64,000 nt of DNA from Tenrec ecaudatus (GCF_050624435.1 NC_134534.1:66797501-66861500), one strand, 5' to 3'. Shown: positions 47,520 through 59,130, counted from the first letter of the stretch. Numbers and translations: made by a program. Notes: generated from the sequence alone by a model not told the origin.

Positions 47520-48425
47520 AACATCAGTTACCATTAGAGAAAGGAAAATCAAAACTACAATGAGACATCACTTTATACCTACTAGGATGACTGTGTTAGG
47601 CTGAATTTTCTAGAGAAGTAAAACATGTGATATATTTATCAGAGAGAGAAAGAGATTGATTTATATCAAGATGATCGCTCACACAGTTGCTAAAGCTGAC
47701 AGGTCTAGCGCAGTTTCAAGTCTGTGTGTCAGAAGCTGGTGGCTTCTGGTTTGAGTGGCTGCAAGAGCTGATGAATTCAGGACGAGAGGAGCACTGCAGA
47801 CTGCAGAGGGAGATGAACCCAAGATCAGTACATCAAGCTCTTGACTAGCTAAGGAAATGAATCCAAGGTCAGCAGCTCAGATGGCAACTGTTGATGGCTC
47901 CCGGAATCCACAGGCCCTTGTCAAGTCCTTGGTTCAAGTTTGAAGAACTAGTGTTTAGGGAAGCAGATACAGGATCTAGATCCAGCAAAAAGCAAGCGAG
48001 CAAGCAAGCTTTGCCACAGCATTCCATGATGTAGGAATTAGGCCACGCCTCCATGGAAACTGTCTTTCAAACATATCAGGACTGTGGCCTGAGGAAGAGG
48101 ATTGCCTTCCATCCCAATCCTCCACAACTGTTTGGCTGCTCACAGCAGACCCAATCGTAGAGTTCACTACTTTATGCTAGGTCACATCATGGGGAATCAC
48201 TAAGCCTCAACTGCCAAACCACTAAGAATCCTGACCCCGCCAAGTTGACAAAAAACCCAACTCTCACGATGACTAAACTAGAACCAAGGACAGTAATAAG
48301 TGTTGGCCAAGATTTGGAGAAATTGGAGCTCTCCTACTTTATTGATGGGATTATAAAACGGTGTAGTCATTTTGGAAAATGGTGGTTCTTTAAATATGTA
48401 AACATAGCGTTACCAATTGGTAGTG
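47520..48425 (+). mobile_element. L1 3' end, sense, split by an LTR
   Basis: The left piece aaaactacaatgagacatca and the right pieces agtgttggccaagatttgga and gattataaaacggtgtagtc are consecutive parts of the sense L1 3' region, separated by the LTR at 47592-48266. Confidence 0.75.
47592..48266 (-). mobile_element. MaLR-like solo LTR inserted in L1
   Basis: Begins tgtgttaggctgaattttct and ends caagttgacaaaaaa...ctctca. The flanks ggatgac (47585-47591) and cgatgac (48267-48273) match at six of seven bases. It has no internal genes. The insertion clearly postdates the L1. Confidence 0.7.
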
Positions 48426-51149
48426 AAGATGGTGGACTAGGCATGAGACATTCCAGTCAGACCCTCTACAACTAGGACCCGAAAAGCCAAATGCAATGGA
48501 TATGGATGGCAAGCCTGCAATCTTGAACTTCAAAGGATAGGATAAAGAAGTAGATTAAATACTGATTGCAGAAAGAGATGGCATGAACACAGTGACTAAG
48601 AAGGCATACCCATTAGTGAATTGCCAACAGACCCAGCTCAGCTCAGTCATTTTTAATTATTGCAAGCAGTGTCACGGTTAGGATAGGAACCATATCACAG
48701 GCTCAGGACTTCCTCAGCACCCGCATCAGTGACCCAGAAAGATCCTGCTGCTTCCTGCAAACTCTTACTGACCAGAAGCATCACTTTTTACCTCTCCTGA
48801 CCACCTGGAAACTGGTCCACCTTCCCTCTACTGCAGGGATTAGTTTTTTTTTTCTTCTCATTTTGCATTTTCTCTTTTTAGTTCTTCTCTCCTCATCTGT
48901 CTCCTGTTTCCTTTGTTCATCTTCTCTATTTTTTATTCATGTGTTTACTTGACTTCTTCCCTGAGTGGATATCCCACCCTCATCCAGCAGTGCCTACATT
49001 TAGCAAAAATAGTGTGCAGTGTCTCCCTTACTTCCTTGTCCCTAAAGACTCTCTCTTCCTTCTCCCTCAACACATCCATCACGGATGGACCCATTAGTGG
49101 CTCATCCATGCAAGTTCTTATTATCAATGCTTTTTTTTTTAGGTGATCTTACTACCAGGACTCAACTATTTCTAACTTAAGCAACAGAGTTCCAGGCCAC
49201 TCGGCCTCTTCTCCTGGGAATGGTTTTGTCCCCTTATCTGCAAAGGCATCTAGATGCTTTGGGTGGTCCTGCAGACATCGGCCACTTCAACCCCACTCTG
49301 GGTATTTCTCTTCTGTTTCTGGTTCGGTTCAGAGAAATATGTTTCTCTGTTTTTGAGCATGGCTATGTCTTTTTCATTGTGCTTCTTTTAAGTGGTCATG
49401 AATAAATGTCTGGGAAAGAGGGGACTCTTCAAAAAGTGATCTTATCACACCATCTCAGCTGGAGGTCTCCTCCCATTATTTCATGATGTCCCTCACAGCT
49501 GGCCCTCAGCAGCAGGTCATCACTTTGCGCTCCCTTCTCTGACTGCTGCCTTTCTTTCTCAGATCCCCCCAGTTAGTGTGTGGTCAGTAAAGGGCTCCAC
49601 ACTCAGCCACTTACCCTCTGGGCTTTGTGATGACCTGAAATTCAGAAAACTTCAAAATACTTTCCATCGGGAAAAAAAAAAAAACAGTTTAAAATGGAAC
49701 TGAAAGCTAGATTCCGTGTTTTTAATGGTGAAAATAATGTTCCTGGGACATGTATAATAAACGCCATTCTTCGGTTGCTTACAGGAGGGTGTGAGAAGCA
49801 CAGTGGACCATGGTGGGTAGACACATAAGCTACTTGTGAACAGGAAATAACCTTTAAAACCCATTCAGCTAAGTAGAAAGGTAACCGAGTTCCTTTAAGT
49901 GCTGAAAATGGGGTGGATCAAAGAGGAGTTAACTGAGCTGGTAAAATCAAGGTCAACTGATGGTTTGAGTGCCTGTCCTTCCCAGAAGAAATTGCATGAA
50001 AGTTTTTTGGGGAATCTTTTTGGTCATCAGCTATTAGGAAGGCTCTCTTCCTGGGCAAGCACTGTGTTGCCTGGAGATAACCAGATGAGTAAGACATGGT
50101 CTCTGTCTTCAATTAACTTACAGTTTAATCTTTTCTTTTCCTTCTTATTTAATTCTGCTTTCATTTTTCTGCAGGAGGTTGCTTAAGTTTGACACTGGAA
50201 TGAAGGAGGAAGAGCGGGGTGATGAAACAAGGCCTGACGATACCTGATTTAGTTCTGCTCCCAACATCTACCAAGAGTTCTCCTTGGAGACTGAAACCTT
50301 AGCAGGACTCTAGCAGAGGGTTTTCTTCTGTGCGCTGGCTGGCTAGTTAGTCTTGTTAATTGGGCAAAGCAGCTCAAGTCTGTTAGACAGGCGGGGGTAG
50401 GAGGGGGAGAGTCAGGGGAGAGTTCCAGAAAAAGTGGGATCATCTAGCAAAACACCTCCCTTTTTCTCTTCTTTGATTTGAGCTCATTTTAGAATTGGAG
50501 TTCAAAGGGGACAGGGAAACAAAGTTCATGTGCAGATAAGCTAGCCCACACATTTCCAAAAGAGTTGGCTAAGGGACTGGTTGACCGAGAGTACAGAATC
50601 CCTGTTCCCTGATACCATAGGTATCTATTACATGAGAACTCCCTTCTGGCGCCAGGAAGCATTTAGTCTTCCCTGTTGTTCTCTATAGGATGAGCACTCG
50701 GTGAGGGGGTGGAGAAGCAAGGAGGCTGCTAGAATGAGTGTTTTTGAAAAACCCACTGAGAAGGTGAAAAATACTGCATCCTGGGAGAAAGAATGGAAGC
50801 AATAATGCAGTAATTGGCCTCTGAAGGAAGCCCTAAGGTTTCCAGGGAGCCTGCTCCCAGGTGGCCTCATTTGACCTTTACCACCATCCAGGAGATGGGC
50901 TGCAATGACCTTCATTTTGTATATGTTTTCATGCGTTCCAAGAGGCTGAGCAAATGGCCCACGGCCACTCAGCTGACAAACCTAGAAGGCTCTAAATACC
51001 AACGACAGAGGGACTCTTTCCAGTACAGTCTAGATGAAGGGCGGCATTTCTCTCCCGGGTTGTTAATCCCGCAATTTAATAAAGCTTCATTTGGAAACCA
51101 GAAACCAGACGTATGTGTCACAATGCCAAAGACTCTTTCAATTAGGGAG
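48426..51149. other. Mostly unassigned intergenic DNA
   Basis: No gene. A reversed MIR-like patch (ggctgagcaaatggcccacg) is visible near 50870-51000, and another old repeat patch near 50060-50130. Frames of 95-113 residues have no motif. Confidence 0.45.
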
Positions 51150-51884
51150 TGGTAGGGATTGAGTTGTGTCTCTCAAAAACATGTGTCAAGTAGAGCATGC
51201 TTCTCAGTGCTTATGCCAGTTTCCTCCATTTTGTGATCTGATGTAATTATCCTATGCATTTTACGTTCTAAAGTCTGTTGTGTCAATGGGGGCAGGTTTA
51301 GTAGCAGTCATGTTAATGAAACAGGATAAGATCTACAAGATTAGGCTATATTTGAGACAATTCATTTTTCTACAAAAGGGATTTAAAAGCAGGCTTAGAT
51401 CAGAAAGACCTGCTACCACCAAGAAAGGAGAGCTAGATGTAAAGTCATCCTTCGGATCTGGGGGTCCCTGTGCTGAAAAATGCCCAAACTTGGGGGAGGA
51501 AAGGATGAAAAGGTCTTTCTTCCAAGGCAACAGAGAGAAAGCCTTCCCCTGTAGCTGGCATCTTGAATTCAGAATTCTAGCAGTCTAACCTGTGAGAGGA
51601 GAAATTCCTGTTGGTTGAATCCACGTGTGCTATTTCTGTTATAAACCCCAAATTCACTGCCATAGAGTTGATTTTTCAATTCATAGAGACCTTATAGAAC
51701 AGGGCAGAGCTGTCCATGTGGGTTTCCAAGACTGTAACCCTTTGCAGCAATAGAAATCCTCATCTTTCTCCCAGGAGCAACTGGTGGTTTTGAACTCCTG
51801 ACCTCGAGGCCAGCAGCTCAATACATATCCACAATGCCACCAAGGCTGCTTTGGTGCTATAGCAACACTGCATTAACTAAGGCA
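51150..51884 (+). mobile_element. MLT1-like MaLR LTR, sense, split by a SINE
   Basis: Starts ggtagggattgagttgtgtc and, after the SINE, ends gctatagcaacactgcatta. Both ends resemble MLT1-type LTRs. The 102-residue frame inside is chance. Confidence 0.6.
51646..51850 (-). repeat. AfroSINE inserted in an LTR
   Basis: Antisense landmarks cactgccatagagttgattt, gaacagggcagagctgtcca, gggtttccaagactgtaacc and ggttttgaactcctgacctc. Confidence 0.85.
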
Positions 51885-53009
51885 GCTCCTGTTTTCATAT
51901 GGCCAAGGTATTGCCAATTAAAAAGAGGAAATATATGAAGATAAAACTGTATAGCTTCTGACGAAGAATAAAAAGACTGGCCCAGATGATTTTGAAAAAC
52001 CATAATTGAGGGTCACAGGTCTACCCTAAACTAGCTAGCCATCCGGCATTCCCCATCACCACTGAGGACCACTGAGTCTGCCAACCGGTCTTCTGTGGAG
52101 GCTTTCCCAAACAGCCTTCCCCCACCCTGAGCGCTGGGTTTCCTCACAGGGTGAGTGAGTATACCCACTACTCCTCATTTATCAGCATAGTTAGGTTTTA
52201 AGGATCAGATCGTTGTGCAAACAAGTAGACGCATTAAAAATGGAGGATGTTCACACATGATCATAAAATGGAGGATTACTACAGCATGTCCTTTCAGCCC
52301 AAGTCCCTCCTTATGTAATTGTGAAACCACTGAGAATCATGACCCAGCCAAGAGGAAACAGCCTGAACCTTCGAAGCCAGGGGGATGGTCCCCTGGCACC
52401 TCGTGCTCATTTGGGCCAAATTAAGTTGTAAACGCTTACGATATTCTGGCAGTTGATTTTTTAAATAATTGTTGTAAATGCAAAGCGTTGTCGGATGCAG
52501 AGTTGCAAAGTGAACGGCGTGCACTGCAGCACACAGAGAGCTTTCCCGTTGGGATCTGGGGGTCCCAGGAGAGTTATACTGCTGTCTTGGCATTAGCTGC
52601 CTCCATTCCAGAGAGATGACTCTAAAAATCGCTTCCTGAAATGACCTGCTCTTTTTTAATTGTCGAGATTGGATCAAAGAGGAATGTTTCTTCCCTGATT
52701 TTAAGAGAAAGTCCGGTTCCTTCTAAACTACACCACTACTCTCTCTTTAACACTTCTTGTCCCCCCACCCCCATTTTTCGCCCCACATGATCCTCCAAAG
52801 CACTGTGCTCTTTCTACAGGTTCTGAGGGAGGTAAAATCTTGCCTTAATCCTTGGGTCCATAGACCATCAACTGACAGGAGTTCCTTGAGTGGATGACAG
52901 TGACACCTTTTGGAGCTTCCTAAGTCACCACCATGTCCTGGGCGGGACAGTGAGGGGTCTGGAGCGCGGAGGGAGGGCAGGGGAGTCCTCTTCTTTCTCG
53001 GACAGTAAA
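51885..53009. other. Unassigned intergenic DNA
   Basis: About 1.1 kb with no gene or named repeat. A 127-residue minus-strand frame at 52294-52677 has no recognisable domain. Confidence 0.45.
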
Positions 53010-53140
53010 TTCGGGAGAAAGACAAGGCTCTTTATTCTCATAAAGAGTTGCAGTCTCAGAAGCCCCCCTGGAATGGTTCTATCCTGTCCTACAGGGTTGC
53101 TCTGAGTTGGAATCAACTCGGCAGCAGTGCATTTTTTTGA
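53010..53140 (+). repeat. AfroSINE, 3' half
   Basis: ataaagagttgcagtctcag, atggttctatcctgtcctac and ctgagttggaatcaactcgg. Confidence 0.75.
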
Positions 53141-53574
53141 ATTTGAACAACGCGGGCAAAGGCTGCCCCTTCCTACAGCTGGCAAGGTACAGACAAGGCA
53201 CAGACAGGGCCTTAGGTGGCTCCTGCACTGCCTGATCCTTCCCACTTCCTGCGTCCAAGGACCCTTCTCATCCCCTGTGTCCTAGACTGTGACTCAGGAC
53301 TCAACTGCTGCATGGAAAGGCCAGACAACTGGACACAGGATCCCAGATAGATTGTCTTCAAGGTCCATTCAGCCTGGAAAATAGAACCCAGTTCTGGCTT
53401 GAGACTAAGGTTTCTGTTAAAAAGGCTGTGGATCCTCCTGTCCCACCCAGAAGTTGATCTCACAGTGTTCCAGGGAGCGGCAGATTTCTTGCTGTGTGGT
53501 TCACATGGAGTGGGTTAGTGGCAATAAAGGGCTGACAGGATGAGCAGATGTGATGTAATGCATAGTGATTATAG
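53141..53574. other. Unassigned intergenic DNA
   Basis: No gene or repeat recognised. Confidence 0.4.
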
Positions 53575-53700
53575 CACGGTGTGGACTTGAATTCAACTCA
53601 TAGAGACCCTGTGGGCCAGTCCAGAACGAACTACTGCACGGGGTACCCTAGGATGCAGTCTCTATGGGTATGAGTTGTTTCTCTTCCAGAGTCTATGGTG
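53575..53700 (-). repeat. AfroSINE fragment
   Basis: Reversed tail part: aactcatagagaccctgtgg, gccagtccagaacgaactac and a diverged continuation. Confidence 0.55.
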
Positions 53701-54009
53701 GACTAGAGTCTCCACCCCTTGGGTTGGCTGGGCCATTTCCCATGTTGTTGTGCTTTTACCTTTTAGAATGCGGGGTGGCGGGGTGGGGGGTGTTCTCTCA
53801 CCAATACCTGATGCATCAAACAGGAGGTGCTCTCAGTTCATGAACTGCCCATTAGACATATACTTATGAGCCACATATGTAATTCTAAAAATCTAGTAGC
53901 CGCGCTATAGAAATAAACAAATGAAATCCCCGTAGTAACATGCTACACTTAACTAAGTCTCCAAAATCTTGTGTGTGTTTTATAATACAGTACATGATTA
54001 GCTCAATTT
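53701..54009. other. Unassigned intergenic DNA
   Basis: A short G-rich patch near 53770-53790; nothing else seen. Confidence 0.4.
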
Positions 54010-54195
54010 CACTGTGGGGTAGGCATTGAGCTGCTAACCCTAAAGTCTGTGGTTCAAACCCACCAGCTTCACCTTGGGAGAAAGAGGAGGCTGCTGCTCC
54101 AATAAAGATTTACAGTCTTCGAAATGCCACACAGGCTCTCTCGAACTCAGAAGCAACTTCACAAAGGGGATTTGGCTTTGGGGTTTTAGTCGACT
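54010..54195 (+). repeat. AfroSINE
   Basis: attgagctgctaaccctaaa, gtggttcaaacccaccagct (box B), gggagaaagaggaggctgct and tggctttggggttttag tail. Confidence 0.8.
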
Positions 54196-54984
54196 TGCCT
54201 AGTTTGTGGTTTCCATATTGACCAGGGCTGATGGAGACGTCTTTGTTTTTCAGGTATGGGTGGTTCTTCCAGTGAACAGGACAGCATAGGACAACTGGTC
54301 ATTTGGGGGAGAGACAGCACTTGGAAAAGCATGTGGGGAGGGCTTTTTCTATTCACATGCCTTCCGCTAACAACTGTTTTTAAGTGTGCACTTTCTGCAT
54401 GTTTTGAGGATTGACAGCTCCTGCTGTCCTTGCATCTCACTCACTTTCAGACACGTCCATTCAGTGCTTACTACTGCGTGAAGACTAGGGAGGGAGGGAG
54501 GACAGCAGTTCATGGGCTTCCTGTTTATGGTTCATAACTATTACCCACTTCACATCCCTCCTACCTTCTTTAAATTAAAATCCCCTTTTCTTAGTAATCA
54601 CCCTCCTCATTCTCCTCTGCTTCTTAATGACATACTTTCTATTATCCCTGATGAGGAGGGGTGAATGATGAGAATACATCTGCACACACCCCAATCTTAA
54701 TTAACCTTTCAGCAGCTCTAAATTAGGCATTTTGTTTTCAAATAAAGACATTGGGGCTTGAGTAAGAGTTGTGAGTTTGTAGTGACAAAACGTAGAGGAA
54801 GAAAATAAAATTTCCAATGAGGGCCAGATCCCATAGACTGAACAATGGGATCATGCACTGCCGACCTTAGGCTCTGCCCCTAGACAAATGGAAGATCCCG
54901 ATGCCATCTGAAACACTGGACAATCGCTGGAGTCCAAAATCTGGGCTAGCCTAGCTGTGGGACAAGAAAACAAACAGTAACAAC
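54196..54984. other. Unassigned intergenic DNA
   Basis: No gene. A reversed MIR-like patch is possible near 54700-54790. Confidence 0.4.
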
Positions 54985-55165
54985 AATAATAATCTGTTCG
55001 ATAGTTCAGTACTCAGACGGACCTTGTAGGACAGAGCAGAACAGTCCCGTAGATTTACAAGCTGTGCTCTTTTAGAAAGCAGAGCTTTCTTTCTCCTGCT
55101 GATCAGTGACAGGTTGGCACAGCCTCAGTAAAGGAGCACTGAACCACCAAGCCACCAGTGTTCTG
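54985..55165 (-). repeat. AfroSINE
   Basis: ccttgtaggacagagcagaa, ctttctttctcctgctgatc and accaccaagccaccagtg in antisense order. Confidence 0.7.
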
Positions 55166-55395
55166 CAAGGATGAAATTTTGTCTCCTGTATTTTGGACAT
55201 GTTATCAGGAGAGTTGAGTCCCTGAGGAAGGACTTCATGCTTGGTAAAGTAGCGGGGCATTGAAAAGAGGAAAGTCCTTAGTAAAGGTGGTTGCATCAGT
55301 GGGCTCAAACACAGGTGCAGGACCGGGCAGTGTTTCATTCTGTTGTACATAATCGGGTCGCTATGGGTCCAACTGACTCAAAGGCAGGTAGCAGC
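55166..55395 (+). mobile_element. RTE/BovB-type LINE 3' end, sense
   Basis: tattttggacatgttatcag, aggacttcatgcttggtaaa, gcaggaccgggcagtgtttc and gggtcgctatgggtccaact: the best preserved RTE 3' end in the window, but still non-coding. Confidence 0.8.
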
Positions 55396-55434
55396 AGCAT
55401 ATCTTGATCTTCTCCTGTGTTCCAAGCTCTGCTC

Positions 55435-55838
55435 CAGGCACACACTGCCATCTAATCAATTCTGACTCACACCTTCCCTGTAGAGAGCAGAACTGCCTCC
55501 CGTGGGTTTCCTACACTATGAACCAGCGGTTCTCAACATGTGGACCACGACCCCTTTGGGGGTTGAACGACCCTTTCATTGGGGTCACCCGATTCATAAC
55601 AGTAGCAAAATTACAGTTATGAAGTAGCAACAAAAATAATTTTATGTCGGAGGGTCACCGCAACATAAGGAGCCGTATTAAAGGATCGAGGCATCAGGAA
55701 GGTTGAGAACCACTGCTGTAACTCTTTATGATAGAGTAGAAAATCTCATCTTTCTCTCATGGAATGTCTGGTAGGTTCAAACGGCTGACCTTATGGTTAG
55801 CAGCCCAATTGATAACCCAGCATGACCCCAGGGCTCTC
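55435..55838 (-). repeat. AfroSINE split by a SPIN element
   Basis: The left half (tctgactcacaccttccctg; agcagaactgcctcccgtgg; gtttcctacac) and right half (ctgtaactctttatgataga; ggtaggttcaaacggctgac; ggttagcagcccaattgata) are consecutive parts of one antisense AfroSINE, interrupted at 55524-55715. Confidence 0.85.
55524..55715. mobile_element. SPIN-type non-autonomous hAT (MITE)
   Basis: Begins cagcggttctcaac and ends gttgagaaccactg, giving 14-bp terminal inverted repeats with one mismatch. Inside are the family phrases acccctttgggggttgaacg, attcataacagtagcaaaat and tacagttatgaagtagcaac, followed by a ggtcaccgcaacataagg block. At 192 bp it carries no transposase. The 8-mers flanking it, ctatgaac (55516-55523) and ctgtaact (55716-55723), have diverged, but the host SINE rejoins across them exactly as an 8-bp duplication predicts. 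It depended on a full-length SPIN transposase in trans. Confidence 0.9.
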
Positions 55839-55842
55839 TCTG

Positions 55843-56212
55843 ATCCAGGGAATTTTTTTAACTCATTATATTGGGGGAGGGGCTCATAAAATTCTTATCA
55901 CAATCGATACATACATCCATTGTGTTAAGCACATTTATACATTTGTTGGCATTATCATTCTCAAAACACTTCTTTCTCCTTGAGCCCTTGGTATCAGCTC
56001 CTCATTTTTTTAATCCTCCCTCTCCCACCCTCCCTCAATCCCTCACAATTGGTAATTTATCATTTTTTTCATGTCTTACACTTACTTACTTCCCTTCACC
56101 CACTTTTCTTTTGTCTGACCCTCATGGAGGGGGTGATATGTAAATCATTGTGATAGGTTCTCCCTTTCTCCCCCACCTTTCCCTTCCCCATCTTCCTTAA
56201 AAGAAGGTAAAC
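55843..56212 (-). mobile_element. Family X 3' part
   Basis: Reversed 3' end (gaggggctcataaaattctt), then gcccttggtatcagctcctc and ccctcatggagggggtgata. 5'-truncated; no clear duplication seen. Confidence 0.75.
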
Positions 56213-57000
56213 GGTTCATTTTATAGATTAGAAAGCTGGACCTCACGAAAAGGAAGATGCTGAAACTAAGATAGCTGGAAAACAAAACTTGACGAAATAT
56301 TCAGTGTAATCAAATGTGTTTTACGAAGTCACTTCACCCCCTCCCACTGTTCTAGCCAGTTTTGAAAGTTGAAGATCATCACTATATACCATAAACAATT
56401 GTGTATACCTGTTATGAATCTAAAAACGCTGTAAAGCATGGATTGATAAGGCGTGTTGTAAGATGATTTTGTAAACACGAAAATAAAGGCTTCATTATTC
56501 TCTCAACACGTGTGGCAACTTGTCAAAACAAGAGTGCTAGCCTTTCAAAAAAGAGAGTTGAGCCAGCGTGGTCAGAGGACAAGGGACATTAAAGGCACAT
56601 GGAAGAAGGTGGAGCTGACAGTCAGTTATCATGACGAGGCTGTCCAGGCGAACTGCAATCGTATGCAAACATGAAATGATATGACAGTATACGCACTAAT
56701 CTTCATTGGGAGCCAGCAGCTTGATTTCAAAACTGGCAAAAGAATGAGAGTGTGATTTCAAATGGCAGGAGAGAGAAAGTGAAAGATCGGCAAGAAGAGA
56801 GAAAGGAGCCAGTGAAAGGTAGAGAGGCAGAGAAGAGGAGAGAGAAGAGAAGAAAGAGGGAGAAAAGAGCAGTGCTGTGAAAACTAAGCCCACATGGTGG
56901 GGTTCAGCAGCCCCTTTTAAGAAAAAGAAACTGATTGTGACGCGCTTAGCGCCGGCGCTGACTGTTTAGAGAAATCTAGCGCTCTCCCACCATTAATCTT
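56213..57000. other. Unassigned, with a purine-rich tract
   Basis: No gene. From about 56745 to 56882 the + strand is almost entirely A and G (agagaagaggagagagaaga), a mirror-repeat-like purine tract. A MIR-like scrap is possible at 56210-56260. Confidence 0.6.
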
Positions 57001-57560
57001 TTCCAAAGAAAGGCTTTGTTCTGCACCTGTATAAACAACCCAGATTTTAAAACTTATATGCAGCCCTTAATGTGTGAGACTATGTATTTATACTGATAGC
57101 GCCAAGTCTTCCACAGGGGGAGCAAAGAGCTAGCCTGAGATCTCCGGGTTACTGCTCCCTGCGCCGGCCCCTCCCCCGCCCTTTTCCTCTCCTTCCCCTA
57201 GCCGGAGATGCTCGCTTGGACTGAAGTTCAAGTTCAAGTGCTCCAGGGAAGATTTCCAGGCTTTGTCAAATAGTCTCTGCACTTTCCCAGTCCTGAGAGA
57301 ACTGAGAACGAGCTATCCTCTTACTCTATTAGTTCTAGAAGGAGCGCCCTATCTCCCTCCCCCAGTGACAAAAGGGCGGGCGGGCTGGGAGGGCCTGTGA
57401 GAAATGTCCCGCCAGTGAGGCAGGGCCTGGGAGAGGAAGGTGGAAAGCTGCCTGAGAAAGGAAGTCAGCCCAGCCGCCACCAGCCACCTGTTACTGCCCT
57501 TTAAGCTCCAAGTCCTGCGCATTCGTTCTGCTGCATTAGCCTGGCGGGCAGGGCTGAGGG
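57001..57560 (+). promoter_or_regulatory. Candidate upstream regulatory region of MSC
   Basis: Repeat-free by eye and GC-richer than its surroundings on the right. It has E-boxes CACCTG at 57024-57029 and 57485-57490, TATAAAC directly after the first, and TCAAGTG (an NK2-type site and CANNTG) at 57234-57240. It lies 1.6-2.1 kb upstream of the MSC start codon. MSC itself binds E-boxes, so autoregulation is possible. Function is inferred from motifs and position only. Confidence 0.35.
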
Positions 57561-58004
57561 AGAGCTGCGCAGAGCCCGCAGCAGGTCCGCTCTTATGGGT
57601 GGCACCTTGTCTCCTGACACCTCGCTCAGCTTTGGAGCCTGGGGGTCTTTGGGGAGTGGCTGGTAAACACACTGAGAGATTCGGTCTCAGGCTCTTGTTC
57701 ACCAGGCTGTTCACAGGATGAGGAATTCAATTCGGGTCCAGTTGAAAATCCAGAAACTCCTCTCCTCTGCAAGTAATCCAATGACCCCCCACTGAAGTAA
57801 CAATAAAGTCACAGGCGTGTTTCCTTTGGAAGTTTCATTCGTGCTTAGGACTGCCCTCAAGAGAGTTCCGAATGTGACTGCCTGCGCCTTAGGGTTTCTG
57901 AAACGAAATCTTCGAAGGAGCAGACAGCCTTGTCTTTCTCCCTAAGAACGGAGAGGTTGATGGGGTTGAACTGCTGACCTTGCGGTTCGCAACGCGGGTG
58001 AGGA

Positions 58005-58140
58005 ATAAAAACCCAAAACTCATTGCCAAGGAGTCAATGCCGATGTGCAGTGGCTATAGGACTGGGTAGCCTGCCCCCGTGAGTTTGCAAGACTGTCATC
58101 CTTTCCCGCAGTAGAAAGCCACGTCTGGGACCCAGTGACG
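58005..58140 (-). repeat. AfroSINE fragment
   Basis: aaaacccaaaactcattgcc, gactgggtagcctgcccccg and gtttgcaagactgtcatcct in antisense order. A box B-like scrap precedes it at about 57960-57990. Confidence 0.7.
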
Positions 58141-58687
58141 CTGAGGCCTCCTTCTTCTTCCGATTTACTTAGGAAGATTTTGTAGATTCAGCATCCAGGA
58201 GCGGGCTCTTCCAGGCATAACCTCAAAAATACCGAGTCCCAAACTAACTAAACGCTTTGCGACGGGATCTTCTGCCGTGGTGAAAACAGCAGCAACAATC
58301 CAACGTGAGCGTGGAAGTCTCGGGATAGTGGGAAAGCCCTGACAAAACAGCCCGGCGGGTGGCAACTCAAATGCCACTGGCTAACTGCTGACCCGCCTGG
58401 TGATGTGGAGGGCTTTTCCGAACCTCCCCTGCGGGTTAGCTTCCAGGGCTGTAATAGTAGAATTAACACAATAGTCACCAATGCCCTTGGCAGTTGAAAG
58501 GAATGAAGGTAGATTAAAGCACTTGTAACGAAAACTCAGGGCCAGAACCCCAGTGCACGGTGGTGGATTTTCCGATGCTGGTTTGTCTGTTTCACTTTTT
58601 ATCTTTTCTTGACTAGGCAAGCCAGTGATGACCTTGCTAAATTGAGTTCTGTGGCAAAGACTGAAGGATTCAGATCGCTTTAATAGA

Positions 58688-58689
<2 letters not shown>
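58141..58689. other. Unassigned DNA upstream of the MSC promoter
   Basis: No repeat that I can name with confidence and no gene. The 174-residue minus-strand frame from 58381 owes its length partly to the AC repeat. Confidence 0.45.

Positions 58690-58730
<41 letters not shown>
58690..58730. repeat. (AC)20 microsatellite
   Basis: An uninterrupted 41-base alternating tract, 400 bp before the MSC start codon and about 160 bp before the CpG island. Confidence 0.98.
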
Positions 58731-58731
<1 letters not shown>

Positions 58732-58889
58732 CCCAGGGTTGCAGAGATCCTGCGCATCCAGCCCATCCCTTCCCTTGGCCAGACCAGCATCTCCACAGCT
58801 CGAGGTCCCCACCCCTTCCACGCCCCCCGCCCCCCTCCCCCACCAAACTCTCTTCTTTGCCGGGGGTGGTCTGTCCCAAAGAGCACAGA

Positions 58890-59130
58890 TAAGTCGTCGT
58901 GTCAAAAGGCGCCACTAGCGGTTGCGCGCGCGGAGAGCAGCCCAGAGGGTGGCCGTGGCCCGGGCCAGTCCCTCTCATCTCCTTCGCGCTGCGGTGCCGG
59001 GTCTCCGGGCTCTGGTCTCCGGTCCACCCCGGCCTGTGGCTTCCTCCTCCAGGGAGGCGGAGGGCGGAGACGGAGGGCCCAGCCGGGAGGAGCGAGGCGA
59101 GCGCGCGTGGGCGCGGCGGGCGACACCACC
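58890..59130 (+). promoter_or_regulatory. MSC: MSC promoter / 5' UTR within a CpG island
   Basis: From about 58890 the sequence turns abruptly GC- and CpG-rich and stays so to about 59730, covering all of exon 1. A C-rich block at 58800-58850 reads as GC boxes on the other strand. I see no convincing TATA box, consistent with a CpG-island promoter. The transcription start cannot be placed from sequence alone. The start codon context is accaccATGt. Confidence 0.6.

Noticed and set aside
52294..52677. 127-residue minus-strand frame
   Set aside because: No motif, signal peptide or homologous feature; unique non-coding DNA of this length gives such frames by chance.
1..58000. Possible exons of TRPA1 or EYA1, the human neighbours of MSC
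   Set aside because: No frame shows ankyrin repeats, a channel domain or the EYA domain; human spacing also places these genes farther away.
58381..58905. 174-residue minus-strand frame with a CVCVCV stretch
   Set aside because: Part of its length comes from translating the (AC)20 microsatellite; no homology or gene signals.
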